DNA of 64,000 nt from Acidocella sp. 20-57-95 (lineage in GTDB: Bacteria > Pseudomonadota > Alphaproteobacteria > Acetobacterales > Acetobacteraceae), in NCBI GenBank assembly GCA_002255575.1, contig NCAT01000012.1:1-64000 (forward strand). Direction: 5' to 3'. How positions within the stretch are numbered: position 1 is the first letter of the stretch; each line of letters opens with the position of its first letter. Positions 21,437 through 30,550 of this stretch are shown piece by piece. A program made the translations under genes and the position numbers. The notes beneath the pieces are model-generated. The model was not told the DNA's origin. It worked only from the letters and a program-made list of their open reading frames with translations, and did no database searches.

Positions 21437-22366
21437 ATGGGTTCAACCTTTCGGTCTTTAGAGCATGGGAAAGGTCTGTCCGACGGGTCGTTTTACCCGT
21501 TGGCTGATGCGCTGCCTGACGGTTGGCGGAATGGTTTTAGCTCCACGGGGCGCCGCTGGCGCGAGGTGCTGGCTGAAGCGGTGGAATCTGAAATATTGCC
21601 GCGTCTGTTAGCCGCGCATAAGGCGAACGACATTGAAGCCGCCGAGCCCGGTGCAACGCACGTCATGACGGTTCAGGCCGTTGAAGCTTTTGTGGATTTA
21701 ATTGTAGCGGACGATATGGAACAGGTACGCGCCGTTGCCGATAGAATGATCGTGATGGGTGGCGGGCGAGACGCGTTGCTGACGGATCTTCTCGCCCCGG
21801 CAGCACGCTGTCTCGGTGCGCGATGGGAGCGTGATATTTGTGATTTTACCACGGTAACGCTTGGTGTTTTCCGGTTGGATCAGATTATGAAGGAGACCGA
21901 GTCGGTCAGCGCGATGGCGATCGCCAATGTTGGCTTCGACCGCCGGATCCTTCTCATCCCAGCGCCTGGCGAACAACATAATTTCGGTTTGAATATGGTG
22001 GCCGATGTGTTCCGGGACGGTGGCTGGTCCGTTAGCACGGCATGCGCTGTCTCCGGACGGGAGATGGTGCAATTGGTTGCTGGAGAATGGTTTGATATGG
22101 TCGGCATTTCCGTAATGACTGACCGCGCATTGAAGGGGCTGGCTGAAAATATCCAGGCGGCCCGGAAAGCCTCCTGCAATCGAAAATTATGCATCATGGT
22201 CGGTGGTCGCGCGGTCCTCGGCCAGCCTGAGAGGGACAGGCCGTTGAATGCCGATCTGATCGCTCAAGACCCTCAAGAAGCATTAGGTAAAGCAAATGTT
22301 TTTTTAGAGGCAACAGTGACGGATCGTTTACACCAGTATAAGACCGAATTGGTTGACATTGGCTGA
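21437..22366 (+). CDS. ppaA: Cobalamin-binding antirepressor AerR/PpaA
   Basis: 309 residues of the AerR/PpaA family, a B12-binding light-responsive protein that modulates PpsR/CrtJ. The helical domain has ARCLGARWERDICDFTTVTL. The Rossmann-like B12 domain has LLIPAPGEQHNFGLNMVADV with the histidine expected to face cobalamin, and ends with IMVGGRAVLGQPE. The ATG has AGGAGACGAGA upstream. It lies directly upstream of ppsR (51-base gap), the classical aerR-ppsR pair. The SCHIC half of the AppA-like protein at 349 is a relative. Confidence 0.92.
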   Translation: MGSTFRSLEHGKGLSDGSFYPLADALPDGWRNGFSSTGRRWREVLAEAVESEILPRLLAAHKANDIEAAEPGATHVMTVQAVEAFVDLIVADDMEQVRAVADRMIVMGGGRDALLTDLLAPAARCLGARWERDICDFTTVTLGVFRLDQIMKETESVSAMAIANVGFDRRILLIPAPGEQHNFGLNMVADVFRDGGWSVSTACAVSGREMVQLVAGEWFDMVGISVMTDRALKGLAENIQAARKASCNRKLCIMVGGRAVLGQPERDRPLNADLIAQDPQEALGKANVFLEATVTDRLHQYKTELVDIG

Positions 22367-22417
22367 AGCTCCTAGTGGGTAGGGAACGGCCTGTCAGGGT
22401 TGAAAGTGTGAGTTTTC

Positions 22418-23842
22418 ATGAAGGCCTTTATGTCTCCGGCACGTTGGCTTGCCGGAATCAATGCAGATGCGGCGGCGCTGTTAATTGCGGCAGCAGCCGA
22501 TATTGCGTTGATTTTGGACAGCGATGGCATTGTCTGTGATTTTGCCTTTCAGAGCGAGGCTTTGGCCCTCGAGTTCGCGGGGCATGACGCATGGATTGGG
22601 CGGCCCTGGCGAGAGCAAGTTACGATTGAAAGCCGCAATAAGGTTAGCGATATGCTGCGCGATGCGCATAGTAAAGCGCATAAAAACGGCCGCCAGGTTA
22701 ATTACCCAGCGGTTCGTGGCGCTGATATACCGATTCTCTTTTCGGTGCTTCCGGTCGGTGAAACTGGCCAGATTATTGCGTTTGGCCGCGATTTGCGGGC
22801 TTTTGCAGCGTTGCAGCAGCGGGTTGTCGATGTTCAGCAATCGTTTGAGCGCGATTATGCCCGGATGCGGCATATTGAAACCCGCTATCGCATTTTGTTC
22901 CAAATGACCCCTGAGCCTGTTCTCATCGTGGATGATGCGAGCCAGAAGATCGTTGAGGCGAATCCTTCGGCGCGGCAGATTTTGGGCCGTTCCGGCAAAA
23001 TTGTTGGCTTGCAACTATCCGACCTCATCCAGCCAGATTGCCGGCCCTTCATCGATTCGATGATGGCAAGCGCGCGCGTATCTGGCCGCGCCGATGACGT
23101 GCCGTTGACGTTAACGGATAGCGATGTTGCGATGAAAGCATCGGCGTTTTCGTTTCGTCAGGGCAGTTCGCAGTTAGTGCTGGTCAGGTTAGCGAATCAT
23201 CTGAATGGAGAAGCGCATGGCCGCTTGCTCACCGAGAGCAAAGCGCAAATGCTGAAGCTGGTGGAACATGTGCCCGATGGGTTCGTGGTCACTGACCATA
23301 ATGGCGTTATCATCGCGGCTAATGAGGCGTTCATTGAAATGGCGCAGCTGCGCAATGAAAATCAGGCAAAGGGCGAGTCGCTCGACCGCTGGTTAGGCCG
23401 CCCTGGGGTTGAGCTGAATGTGCTGCTGAATAATTTGCGCCAACATGGCTCGGTAAGGCTATTTTCAACCTTATTACGTGACGAATTTGGCGCCGAAATG
23501 GATATTGAAATTTCAGCCGGGGCCGTTCTGAATGGCGGTGATCCGCATTATGGCTTTGCCATTCGTGCTACCAACCGCCGCGTTGTTGCACAAATTATGG
23601 AGCCACGGACATTTCCGAAATCACTCGAACAAATCATCGAACTTATTGGCCGTGTGTCCTTAAAAGACCTGGTGCGTGAAGCCACCGACGTGATTGAACG
23701 GCTGAGCATTGAGGCCGCCTTGACCATGACAGGTGATAACCGAGCCTCTGCTGCCGAAGTGCTCGGGGTAAGCCGCCAGAGTTTATACGTCAAAATGCGA
23801 CGCCATGGGTTGCTCGAGGCCGACGCTGTCGGGCTCGAGTAA
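22418..23842 (+). CDS. ppsR: Photosynthesis gene repressor PpsR/CrtJ
   Basis: 474-residue transcription factor with N-terminal and tandem PAS domains (e.g. DDASQKIVEANPSARQILGR; DHNGVIIAANEAFIEMAQLR) and a C-terminal Fis-type helix-turn-helix (TGDNRASAAEVLGVSRQSLY). It represses bch, crt and puf/puc genes under aerobic conditions at TGTN12ACA sites, four regions of which occur in this window. At residue 430 it has Ser (ERLSIEAAL) where I recall Rhodobacter proteins having the redox-active Cys just before the recognition helix. This may change redox sensing and needs an alignment to confirm. Confidence 0.93.
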   Translation: MKAFMSPARWLAGINADAAALLIAAAADIALILDSDGIVCDFAFQSEALALEFAGHDAWIGRPWREQVTIESRNKVSDMLRDAHSKAHKNGRQVNYPAVRGADIPILFSVLPVGETGQIIAFGRDLRAFAALQQRVVDVQQSFERDYARMRHIETRYRILFQMTPEPVLIVDDASQKIVEANPSARQILGRSGKIVGLQLSDLIQPDCRPFIDSMMASARVSGRADDVPLTLTDSDVAMKASAFSFRQGSSQLVLVRLANHLNGEAHGRLLTESKAQMLKLVEHVPDGFVVTDHNGVIIAANEAFIEMAQLRNENQAKGESLDRWLGRPGVELNVLLNNLRQHGSVRLFSTLLRDEFGAEMDIEISAGAVLNGGDPHYGFAIRATNRRVVAQIMEPRTFPKSLEQIIELIGRVSLKDLVREATDVIERLSIEAALTMTGDNRASAAEVLGVSRQSLYVKMRRHGLLEADAVGLE

Positions 23843-23882
23843 CGCTATGGCCGCTAATATCTCAACATAGGGAGTGGCTGGC

Positions 23883-24821
23883 ATGCCGGCAGACTTGAAT
23901 ATGAAGTTGGGCTTGTCGGTATCTGAATTCGACGCGCCGCCTGCGCGTTTGCCTAGCTTAAAAACTTGTTTTGAATTGCTAAAGCCCGTCACGTGGTTTG
24001 CGCCGGTATGGGCATTTTTATGTGGCACGGTCTCAGCGGGAACATCATTTGCGGCACATTGGCCCTTGCTGGTGGCCGGCTTGCTGCTTGCAGGCCCGAT
24101 GGTATGCGGTACCAGCCAGGCGGTGAATGATTGGTTTGACCGGCATGTTGATGCGATTAATGAACCGCAGCGGCCGATCCCCTCAGGGCGAATGCCGGGG
24201 CGTTGGGGTTTATATATAGGCATTATCTGGAGCGGTGTTTCGCTTTTACTGGCAGCCACGCTGGGTAGATGGGGATTTGCCGCGGCAATCGTCGCGCTGT
24301 TATTAGCCTGGGCCTATAGCGCGCCACCATTACGCTTGAAGCGCAATGGTTGGTGGGGCAACGCCGCTGTTGCCATTTGTTATGAGGGGGTGCCGTGGTT
24401 CACCGGTGCTGCGGTCATGACCGGCGCGCTACCAAACGCCCATATTTTGTTGATTGCACTACTTTATAGTCTCGGCGCGCATGGGATCATGACGCTAAAT
24501 GACTTCAAATCTGTTGAAGGTGATCTGCAAAGCGGCATCAATTCACTACCAGTGTTGCTGGGGGCAGACCGCGCGGCTCATCTTGCTTGCATCGTAATGG
24601 CCGTCCCGCAGATGATCGTGATGGTCGCAATGCTATTGTGGCATCATCCGGTAACCGCCGTGGCCGTTATGTGTCTGATCATAACGCAGCTATATTTAAT
24701 GATCGCGTTTCTAGACCGTCCGCGTGAAAAGGCGATCTGGTATAACGCCACCGGCACAACATTATATGTGCTTGGCATGTTGGTTTGTGCATTTGCCCTA
24801 GCCCATGGTGCCGTGGCTTGA
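23883..24821 (+). CDS. bchG: Bacteriochlorophyll a synthase (BchG)
   Basis: Membrane UbiA-family prenyltransferase that esterifies bacteriochlorophyllide a with geranylgeranyl or phytyl diphosphate. Family motifs include NDWFDRHVDAINEPQRPIPS (prenyl-diphosphate binding) and NDFKSVEGDLQSGINSLPVL. It has about eight hydrophobic helices and 312 residues from the ATG at 23883, which has GGGAG eight bases upstream. The frame also starts with GTG at 23874, which sits on that ribosome site. tspO follows with a four-base overlap. Confidence 0.95.
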   Translation: MPADLNMKLGLSVSEFDAPPARLPSLKTCFELLKPVTWFAPVWAFLCGTVSAGTSFAAHWPLLVAGLLLAGPMVCGTSQAVNDWFDRHVDAINEPQRPIPSGRMPGRWGLYIGIIWSGVSLLLAATLGRWGFAAAIVALLLAWAYSAPPLRLKRNGWWGNAAVAICYEGVPWFTGAAVMTGALPNAHILLIALLYSLGAHGIMTLNDFKSVEGDLQSGINSLPVLLGADRAAHLACIVMAVPQMIVMVAMLLWHHPVTAVAVMCLIITQLYLMIAFLDRPREKAIWYNATGTTLYVLGMLVCAFALAHGAVA

Positions 24822-25312
24822 GCGGTTTTCTTACAAGCTGGGGGCCTGTTCTGGTTGCAACATTGGGTGTGACCATCGTCGCGATCGCCGGCATGAAACT
24901 GACCATCTTGGATGATTGGTATTACAATTTAAAAAAACCATCCTGGCAACCGCCTGATTGGCTATTTGGCCCCGCTTGGACATTGATTTTTATTGGTGAA
25001 GTCACCGCCGCCGTTTTAGGCTGGGAGGCAATCCGTAATCCCGTTATCCTGGCGCTGTTTATTATTTCGTTGCTCGTCAACGGTATTTTGAATATTTTAT
25101 GGAGCTTGTTTTTCTTCAAACAGCGCAGACCAGATATTGCGCTGATAGAATCCGGGTTCCTATGGGCCTCAGTGGCGTTCCCGATGTTTATTCTCGCGCT
25201 CTATGCTGGTTCATGCTGGATATTTTTGTTGCCTTATCTTTTATGGGTCAGCTTTGCAAATATGTTAAATCGAAAAATCGTGTGCTTGAATGCGCCGTTT
25301 GGGGGAGTATAA
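24818..25312 (+). CDS. tspO: TspO/MBR family tryptophan-rich sensory protein
   Basis: Five-helix membrane protein of the TspO family, known in Rhodobacter to bind porphyrins and modulate photosynthesis gene expression. Trp-rich family motifs are visible: LKKPSWQPPDWLFGPAWTLI and NILWSLFFFKQRRPDIALIE. A TTG at 24818 overlaps the bchG stop (TTGA) and gives 164 residues. The frame is open further to a TTG at 24785, which would overlap bchG by 37 bases. Position between bchG and bchI suggests a role in tetrapyrrole flow. Confidence 0.86.
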   Translation: MSGFLTSWGPVLVATLGVTIVAIAGMKLTILDDWYYNLKKPSWQPPDWLFGPAWTLIFIGEVTAAVLGWEAIRNPVILALFIISLLVNGILNILWSLFFFKQRRPDIALIESGFLWASVAFPMFILALYAGSCWIFLLPYLLWVSFANMLNRKIVCLNAPFGGV

Positions 25313-25313
25313 A

Positions 25314-26333
25314 ATGGCGTTTCCGTTCTCGGCGATTGTTGGCCAGAATGAGATGATGAATGCGCTCATTATTGCGGCCATTGAACCTAAGCTTTCTGGT
25401 GTGTTGATTTTCGGCGACCGGGGGACTGGTAAGTCAACGGCTGTCAGGGCATTGGCTGCCTTATTGCCAGATATGGCAGCGGTAACTGGGTGCATTTATG
25501 CGTGTGATCCCGGTGATTCATCCTCGCTTTGCGAAACCTGCCGTGCGAATCAATTAAAAGGCCATTTGCTGACACATCGCGTTGCGGTGCCAGTGGTCGA
25601 TCTGCCATTGGGGGCGACCGAGGATCGGGTGATTGGTGCACTCAACCTGGAGCGTGCCTTGGCTGATGGGACGAAGGTTTTTGAACCGGGTTTGCTGGCG
25701 CGCGCGCATCGCGGATTTTTATATATTGATGAAGTAAATTTGCTTGAAGACCACATCGTCGATGTATTGCTCGATGTCGCGGCCTCTGGTGAAAATGTGG
25801 TCGAGCGGGAAGGGATGAGTTTGCGCCACCCGGCGCGGTTTGTGTTGATCGGCAGTGGCAATCCTGAAGAGGGCGAATTGCGGCCGCAATTGCTGGACCG
25901 GTTTGGTTTATGCGTTGAAGTGAGAACCCCCACCGATATTCCAACGCGGGTTGAAGTGGTGCGTCGGCGTGATGCGTATGACCGCGACCCGGCGGCCTTT
26001 TGTGAAACCTGGCGCCCAGCTGATATGGCCCTACGCGACAAAATTGTGCTCGCAAAGGCAAAGTTATCCGCCATCACGGTCCCTGATGCGATATTGGAGC
26101 AGGCGGCAAAAATCTGCTTGGCGCTGGGCACGGACGGGTTGCGCGGCGAGCTAACATTGCTGCGCGCTGCCCGAGCGCTTGCCGCATATGAACAGGCCGA
26201 CGCTGTAAAGCTGGAGCATTTGCGGGCAATGACAGCACCCGCCTTGCGGCACCGATTGCGGCGCGACCCGTTGGATGACAGCTTGGCCAGTACCCGCGTT
26301 GAACGGGCTGTGGCGGAAGTTTTTGCCGCATGA
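25314..26333 (+). CDS. bchI: Magnesium chelatase ATPase subunit I (BchI)
   Basis: AAA+ ATPase forming the hexameric motor of Mg-chelatase with BchD. Walker A GDRGTGKST, Walker B LYIDEVNLLEDHIVDVLLDV and sensor blocks (IGSGNPEEGELRPQLLDRFG) are present. It has 339 residues from the ATG at 25314, with GGGGGAG six bases upstream. The frame starts eight codons earlier, inside tspO. Confidence 0.97.
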   Translation: MAFPFSAIVGQNEMMNALIIAAIEPKLSGVLIFGDRGTGKSTAVRALAALLPDMAAVTGCIYACDPGDSSSLCETCRANQLKGHLLTHRVAVPVVDLPLGATEDRVIGALNLERALADGTKVFEPGLLARAHRGFLYIDEVNLLEDHIVDVLLDVAASGENVVEREGMSLRHPARFVLIGSGNPEEGELRPQLLDRFGLCVEVRTPTDIPTRVEVVRRRDAYDRDPAAFCETWRPADMALRDKIVLAKAKLSAITVPDAILEQAAKICLALGTDGLRGELTLLRAARALAAYEQADAVKLEHLRAMTAPALRHRLRRDPLDDSLASTRVERAVAEVFAA

Positions 26334-28090
26334 GCCCGTTTGACCCAGATTGGGCACATGGACCAGAGCCTTCGGGGTCTCTGTACGAGGATGCGGTCTG
26401 GGTTGCAGCGTTATTGGCGATAGATCCGGTGGGGCTGGGTGGTATTTCTATCAGGTCATGGTCTGGGCCGGTGCGCGATCTCTATCTGGCTAATCTAAAA
26501 AAACTCTACCCAGCGGCCGCCGCTTTTAAAAAAATGCCGCTTCATATTGGTGATGACCGGATGCTCGGTGGGCTCGATTTACCGGCGACATTGGCGGCGG
26601 GGCGGCCGGTTTTATCAAAAGGATTAATCGCAGAATGTGATGGCGGCATTTTACTGTTGGCGATGGCCGAGCGCCTAAGTGCCGAAACGGCAGCACGGGT
26701 TTGCGCGGTGATGGACACGCAGATTGATGCACAACAAAGGCCGGTTGCGTTTGCGGTGATCGCCCTTGATGAGGGGTGTGATGCTGATGAAGCCATACCG
26801 GCTGCTTTGCAGGAACGGTTGGCATTCACTTTGGCGGCGACAGGATTGCCGGGCGATGTGGCTTGGCCATCGGCTGAAGTTATCGAAACCGCGCGGCAAA
26901 GTTTACCCTCTGTGCAAGCTGGCGATGAACCGCTGGGCCAGATTTGCGCGCTGTGCGAAATGCTTGGTATAGGCTCAATGCGGGCGGCTTTATTTGCGCT
27001 AAGGGCCGCGCGGGCGGCTGCTGCGCTGCTTGGCAAGCCGGCGATTGACAACGCGGATATCAATTTGGCCTGCCGGTTAGTGCTGGCGCCGCGCGCGACC
27101 CAAATGCCGACAATGCCTGATGATGCGCAGCCGGAAGATCAAACTGCGGCAGAACAGCAAGCTTCGCCTGAGCAGTCTGAGCCGCACACCGAACGTGAAG
27201 AGCCGTTGCAAGACCGGGTAGCAGACGCTGAAAAAACTGTTCTGCCACCTGCGTTATTAGCGGCCCTTGCCGCGGGCACTGGCCCGAAACGGCTGGCGCG
27301 CGGTGCTGGTAAGTCAGGCGATAAGGTAAGCCTGCTGCGCGGGCGGCCACGCGGCACACGCCGCGGTGACCTTCGAGGTGGGGCGCGGCTAAGCGTGCTT
27401 GATACGCTGCGGGCCGCCGCACCATGGCAGGCATTGCGCCAGCGCGACACTACCGGGCGAAAGCTTATCATTCGCAGTGAAGATTTCCGGATTAAAATTT
27501 ATAAGGAAGCTGCCGAGACCGTAGCGATTTTTGTGGTTGATGCCTCGGGCTCCGCCGCGGTGAATCGGTTGGCAGAAGCCAAGGGAGCGGTGCAGTTGCT
27601 GTTGGCGCAATGCTATGTGCGGCGCAACCAGGTGGCTTTGCTGGCGTTCCGTGGGCGTGCGGCAGAATGTTTGTTGCCCCCTACCAGCGCGTTGGCGCGT
27701 GCCAAGCGCGCTTTAGCTGCATTGCCCGGTGGTGGTCCTACGCCGCTTGCTACGGGCATTCAGGCCGGCCGGCAATTGGCAGAAGCTGAAAAACGTAAGG
27801 GCCGTGCGCCATTTCTGGTCATGCTTACCGATGGTGGGGCGAATATCGGGCGTGATGGTAAAGCCGGGCGGGCAGCCGCCGCCGAAGATGCGTTGGCGGC
27901 AGCAAAACTATGTCGCGCCGCCCAAATATCAGCGGTGGTGGTTGACACATCGCCGCGCCGCCAGGCTTTTGTGGCGAGGTTGGCCGATGCGATGGGGGCA
28001 CGTTATGCGCCGTTACCATATGCCGACCCGGCGCGCCTGACCCGCATTGTTGAGCAGCAGGGAGGTTGGCGTGCAAGCTCTGCCGCGTGA
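26330..28090 (+). CDS. bchD: Magnesium chelatase subunit D (BchD)
   Basis: 586 residues. The N-terminal AAA-like domain is degenerate (no intact Walker A). A Pro/Glu-rich acidic linker (about 265-305) and a basic Arg/Gly segment follow. The C-terminal von Willebrand A domain has the MIDAS motif DASGS near residue 403 and a TDGGANIG segment. BchD bridges BchI and BchH during Mg insertion. The start overlaps the bchI stop (ATGA). The frame appears complete and undamaged. Confidence 0.96.
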   Translation: MSPFDPDWAHGPEPSGSLYEDAVWVAALLAIDPVGLGGISIRSWSGPVRDLYLANLKKLYPAAAAFKKMPLHIGDDRMLGGLDLPATLAAGRPVLSKGLIAECDGGILLLAMAERLSAETAARVCAVMDTQIDAQQRPVAFAVIALDEGCDADEAIPAALQERLAFTLAATGLPGDVAWPSAEVIETARQSLPSVQAGDEPLGQICALCEMLGIGSMRAALFALRAARAAAALLGKPAIDNADINLACRLVLAPRATQMPTMPDDAQPEDQTAAEQQASPEQSEPHTEREEPLQDRVADAEKTVLPPALLAALAAGTGPKRLARGAGKSGDKVSLLRGRPRGTRRGDLRGGARLSVLDTLRAAAPWQALRQRDTTGRKLIIRSEDFRIKIYKEAAETVAIFVVDASGSAAVNRLAEAKGAVQLLLAQCYVRRNQVALLAFRGRAAECLLPPTSALARAKRALAALPGGGPTPLATGIQAGRQLAEAEKRKGRAPFLVMLTDGGANIGRDGKAGRAAAAEDALAAAKLCRAAQISAVVVDTSPRRQAFVARLADAMGARYAPLPYADPARLTRIVEQQGGWRASSAA

Positions 28091-29018
28091 GATGAATGAA
28101 GCATTTGTCAGCCCACCACGTGCCACCTATGGGCGGCCAGATTGGGCGGTGGACGGTAAGGATTGGCCCAACCGCGCGCATAGCCGTTTCATACGCGTGG
28201 GGAAATGGCGTTGGCATGTGCAAATAGCGGGGCAAGGACCAGTTTTGTTGCTGCTGCATGGTACGGGTGCTGCCACACATTCATGGCGTGACATGTTGCC
28301 GCTGCTTGCTGAACATTTCACGGTTGTGGCACCTGATTTGCCGGGGCATGGCTTTACGGACCAGCCCGAGATTGAAGGTATGACATTACCCGGCATGGCG
28401 CGCGGTATTGCGGCTTTATTGCAGCAGTTGGGCTTGCAGCCATTGATTGCGGCGGGGCATTCGGCAGGTGCGGCGATTTTGTTGCAAATGTGTTTGGATG
28501 GCTTAATGGCGCCGCGTGCTGTTGTCTCGTTAAATGGTGCCTTGTTACCCTTTGCCTCCCACGGTCCTGGCCGTAGCTTGTTTGCACCGCTGGCAAAATT
28601 ATTTGCAACCAACCCCTTCGTCCCGATGTTGTTTTCCTGGCAGGCAGCGGATAGCAAAGTGGTCGAAAGATTACTGGCGAGTACCGGCTCCACTATCAGC
28701 CGCGAAGGGGTCGGGTATTACGCGCGTCTGGCCCGCCGTAGTGGCCATGCGGGTGCAGCATTGAAAATGATGGCAAATTGGGGCTTGGCGGAATTCAGCA
28801 GCAAACTCTCAAAGATAAAAACACCATTACTATTGATTGTTGGAAGTCAGGATCGCTCAATCCCAGCCTCGGAAGCGGATCGTATTCAACGCCTCATCGC
28901 ATGCGCAAAATTGCTTCGGATGCAGGGGCTTGGGCATTTGGCGCATGAGGAAAAGCCCGACGAAACGTGCGATATGATCGTCACCTTTGCCCGCGAAACG
29001 GGAGTGTTTGAACCATGA
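28071..29018 (+). CDS. bchO: Alpha/beta hydrolase BchO
   Basis: Alpha/beta-hydrolase fold protein conserved next to bchID, annotated as a putative Mg-chelatase accessory protein. Its exact substrate is not established. Visible features are the oxyanion region LLLLHGTGAATHSWRDML, the nucleophile elbow GHSAGAAI, Asp in LLIVGSQDRSIPAS and His in GLGHLAHEEKP. I prefer the GTG at 28071, which has GGAGG five bases upstream and overlaps the end of bchD by 20 bases, giving 315 residues. An ATG at 28092 is the alternative. Confidence 0.9.
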   Translation: MQALPREMNEAFVSPPRATYGRPDWAVDGKDWPNRAHSRFIRVGKWRWHVQIAGQGPVLLLLHGTGAATHSWRDMLPLLAEHFTVVAPDLPGHGFTDQPEIEGMTLPGMARGIAALLQQLGLQPLIAAGHSAGAAILLQMCLDGLMAPRAVVSLNGALLPFASHGPGRSLFAPLAKLFATNPFVPMLFSWQAADSKVVERLLASTGSTISREGVGYYARLARRSGHAGAALKMMANWGLAEFSSKLSKIKTPLLLIVGSQDRSIPASEADRIQRLIACAKLLRMQGLGHLAHEEKPDETCDMIVTFARETGVFEP

Positions 29019-30550
29019 ACGCATTGCCACCGCCACAGGTTTTTGCAAAAGCAGGACAGACCGATACCCGGCCACATGCGGTGGTGATTGGTAGCGGGTT
29101 TGGTGGCTTGGCAGCGGCGATTCGGTTAGGCGCGCGCGGCTACCGCGTGACCGTGCTCGAACGCCTTGCGGAACCTGGTGGCCGCGCCGCGGTATTTCGG
29201 CAAGATGGGTTTACTTTTGATGCCGGGCCCACGATTATTACAGCACCTTTTCTGCTTGAAGATTTGTGGGCGCTGGCGGGGCGGAAATTGGCTGACGATG
29301 TCGAGCTGCGCTCTGTCTCACCATTTTATCGGATTATTTTTAATGACGGTACCGCGTTTGATTGCGACGGTGATGCCGACGCGATGCGAAGCCGGGTGCA
29401 GGCTCTGGCACCGGGCGATGTGCAAGGCTACGAGAAATTTATCGCCCTGAGTGAAGAAATTTATAGAATCGGGTTCGAGAAACTGGCCCATAAAGCGTTT
29501 GGCTCTTGGACTGACATGTTGCGGATTTTGCCCGAGCTAGTGCGGCTGTCTGGTTACCGCAGTGTGAGCGGTTTGGTGGCACGCTATATTCGTGATAAGC
29601 GTCTCAGGATTGCGCTTAGTTTTCATCCGCTGTTAGTTGGCGGTAATCCGCTGGATACCAGTGCCATTTACGCTTTGATTTTGTATTTGGAGCGTAAATC
29701 CGGCGTGCATTTTCCCATTGGCGGCACCGGGGCGTTGGTCACGGCCATGGCGCGGCTGATTGAGCGTCAGGGCAACCGGCTCCGCACAGCTGTAACGGTT
29801 GAAGAAATCCTCGTGGATGATGGCAAAGCGGTTGGTGTGACTTTGCAAACAGGCGAGACGATCAGCGCTGATATTGTTGTTTCCAATGGTTGTGTTGGCT
29901 GGACGTATAAAAACCTCCTTAGACGGCAGAAAAAAAAGCGCTGGAGCGACAAAAAAATTGCGCGGGCTAAATATTCGATGGGTTTATTTGTTTGGTACTT
30001 CGGCACGGCCAAGCAATATGCTGACGTCCCGCATCATACAATTCTACTTGGGCCGCGACACGACGCCTTGCTGCGCGATATTTTTGATGCCAAGTATCTC
30101 GCTGATGATTTTAGCCTATATTTGCACCGGCCGACGGCGACTGACCCGTCCTTAGCACCGGCTGGCTGTGATGCATTTTACGTACTCTCGCCCGTGCCGA
30201 ATTTGCAAGGCATGGTAAACTGGCAGCAGGCGGCAGAATCGTATCGTCAGACCATTGAGACGTATTTGAATGCCAGCATATTGCCGGGTTTAAGCGATTG
30301 CATCGTGACATCTAAAATCATGACGCCGCTTGATTTCAAGGAAAATTATTTGTCCCTGCATGGCGCCGGTTTTGGGATGGCACCGCGCTTGCTGCAAAGC
30401 GCTTGGTTCCGGCCGCATAATAAATCTGAAGAGATTGAAAATTTATTTTTTGTTGGGGCGGGAACGCATCCAGGCGCTGGCGTGCCAGGCGTGATTTCCT
30501 CAGCCCGCGTTCTAGATGAGGTGGTTCCTGATGCCGCAGTTTTTCGCTGA
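29015..30550 (+). CDS. crtI: Phytoene desaturase (CrtI)
   Basis: 511-residue FAD-dependent carotenoid desaturase converting phytoene to neurosporene or lycopene. N-terminal dinucleotide motif AVVIGSGFGGLAAAIRLGAR, then EPGGRAAVFRQDGFTFDAGP. The C-terminal FAD/bacterial desaturase signature is LFFVGAGTHPGAGVPGVISS. The start overlaps the bchO stop (ATGA). The number of desaturation steps cannot be read from the sequence, but crtC, crtD and crtF nearby suggest a spirilloxanthin-series end product. Confidence 0.95.
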   Translation: MNALPPPQVFAKAGQTDTRPHAVVIGSGFGGLAAAIRLGARGYRVTVLERLAEPGGRAAVFRQDGFTFDAGPTIITAPFLLEDLWALAGRKLADDVELRSVSPFYRIIFNDGTAFDCDGDADAMRSRVQALAPGDVQGYEKFIALSEEIYRIGFEKLAHKAFGSWTDMLRILPELVRLSGYRSVSGLVARYIRDKRLRIALSFHPLLVGGNPLDTSAIYALILYLERKSGVHFPIGGTGALVTAMARLIERQGNRLRTAVTVEEILVDDGKAVGVTLQTGETISADIVVSNGCVGWTYKNLLRRQKKKRWSDKKIARAKYSMGLFVWYFGTAKQYADVPHHTILLGPRHDALLRDIFDAKYLADDFSLYLHRPTATDPSLAPAGCDAFYVLSPVPNLQGMVNWQQAAESYRQTIETYLNASILPGLSDCIVTSKIMTPLDFKENYLSLHGAGFGMAPRLLQSAWFRPHNKSEEIENLFFVGAGTHPGAGVPGVISSARVLDEVVPDAAVFR

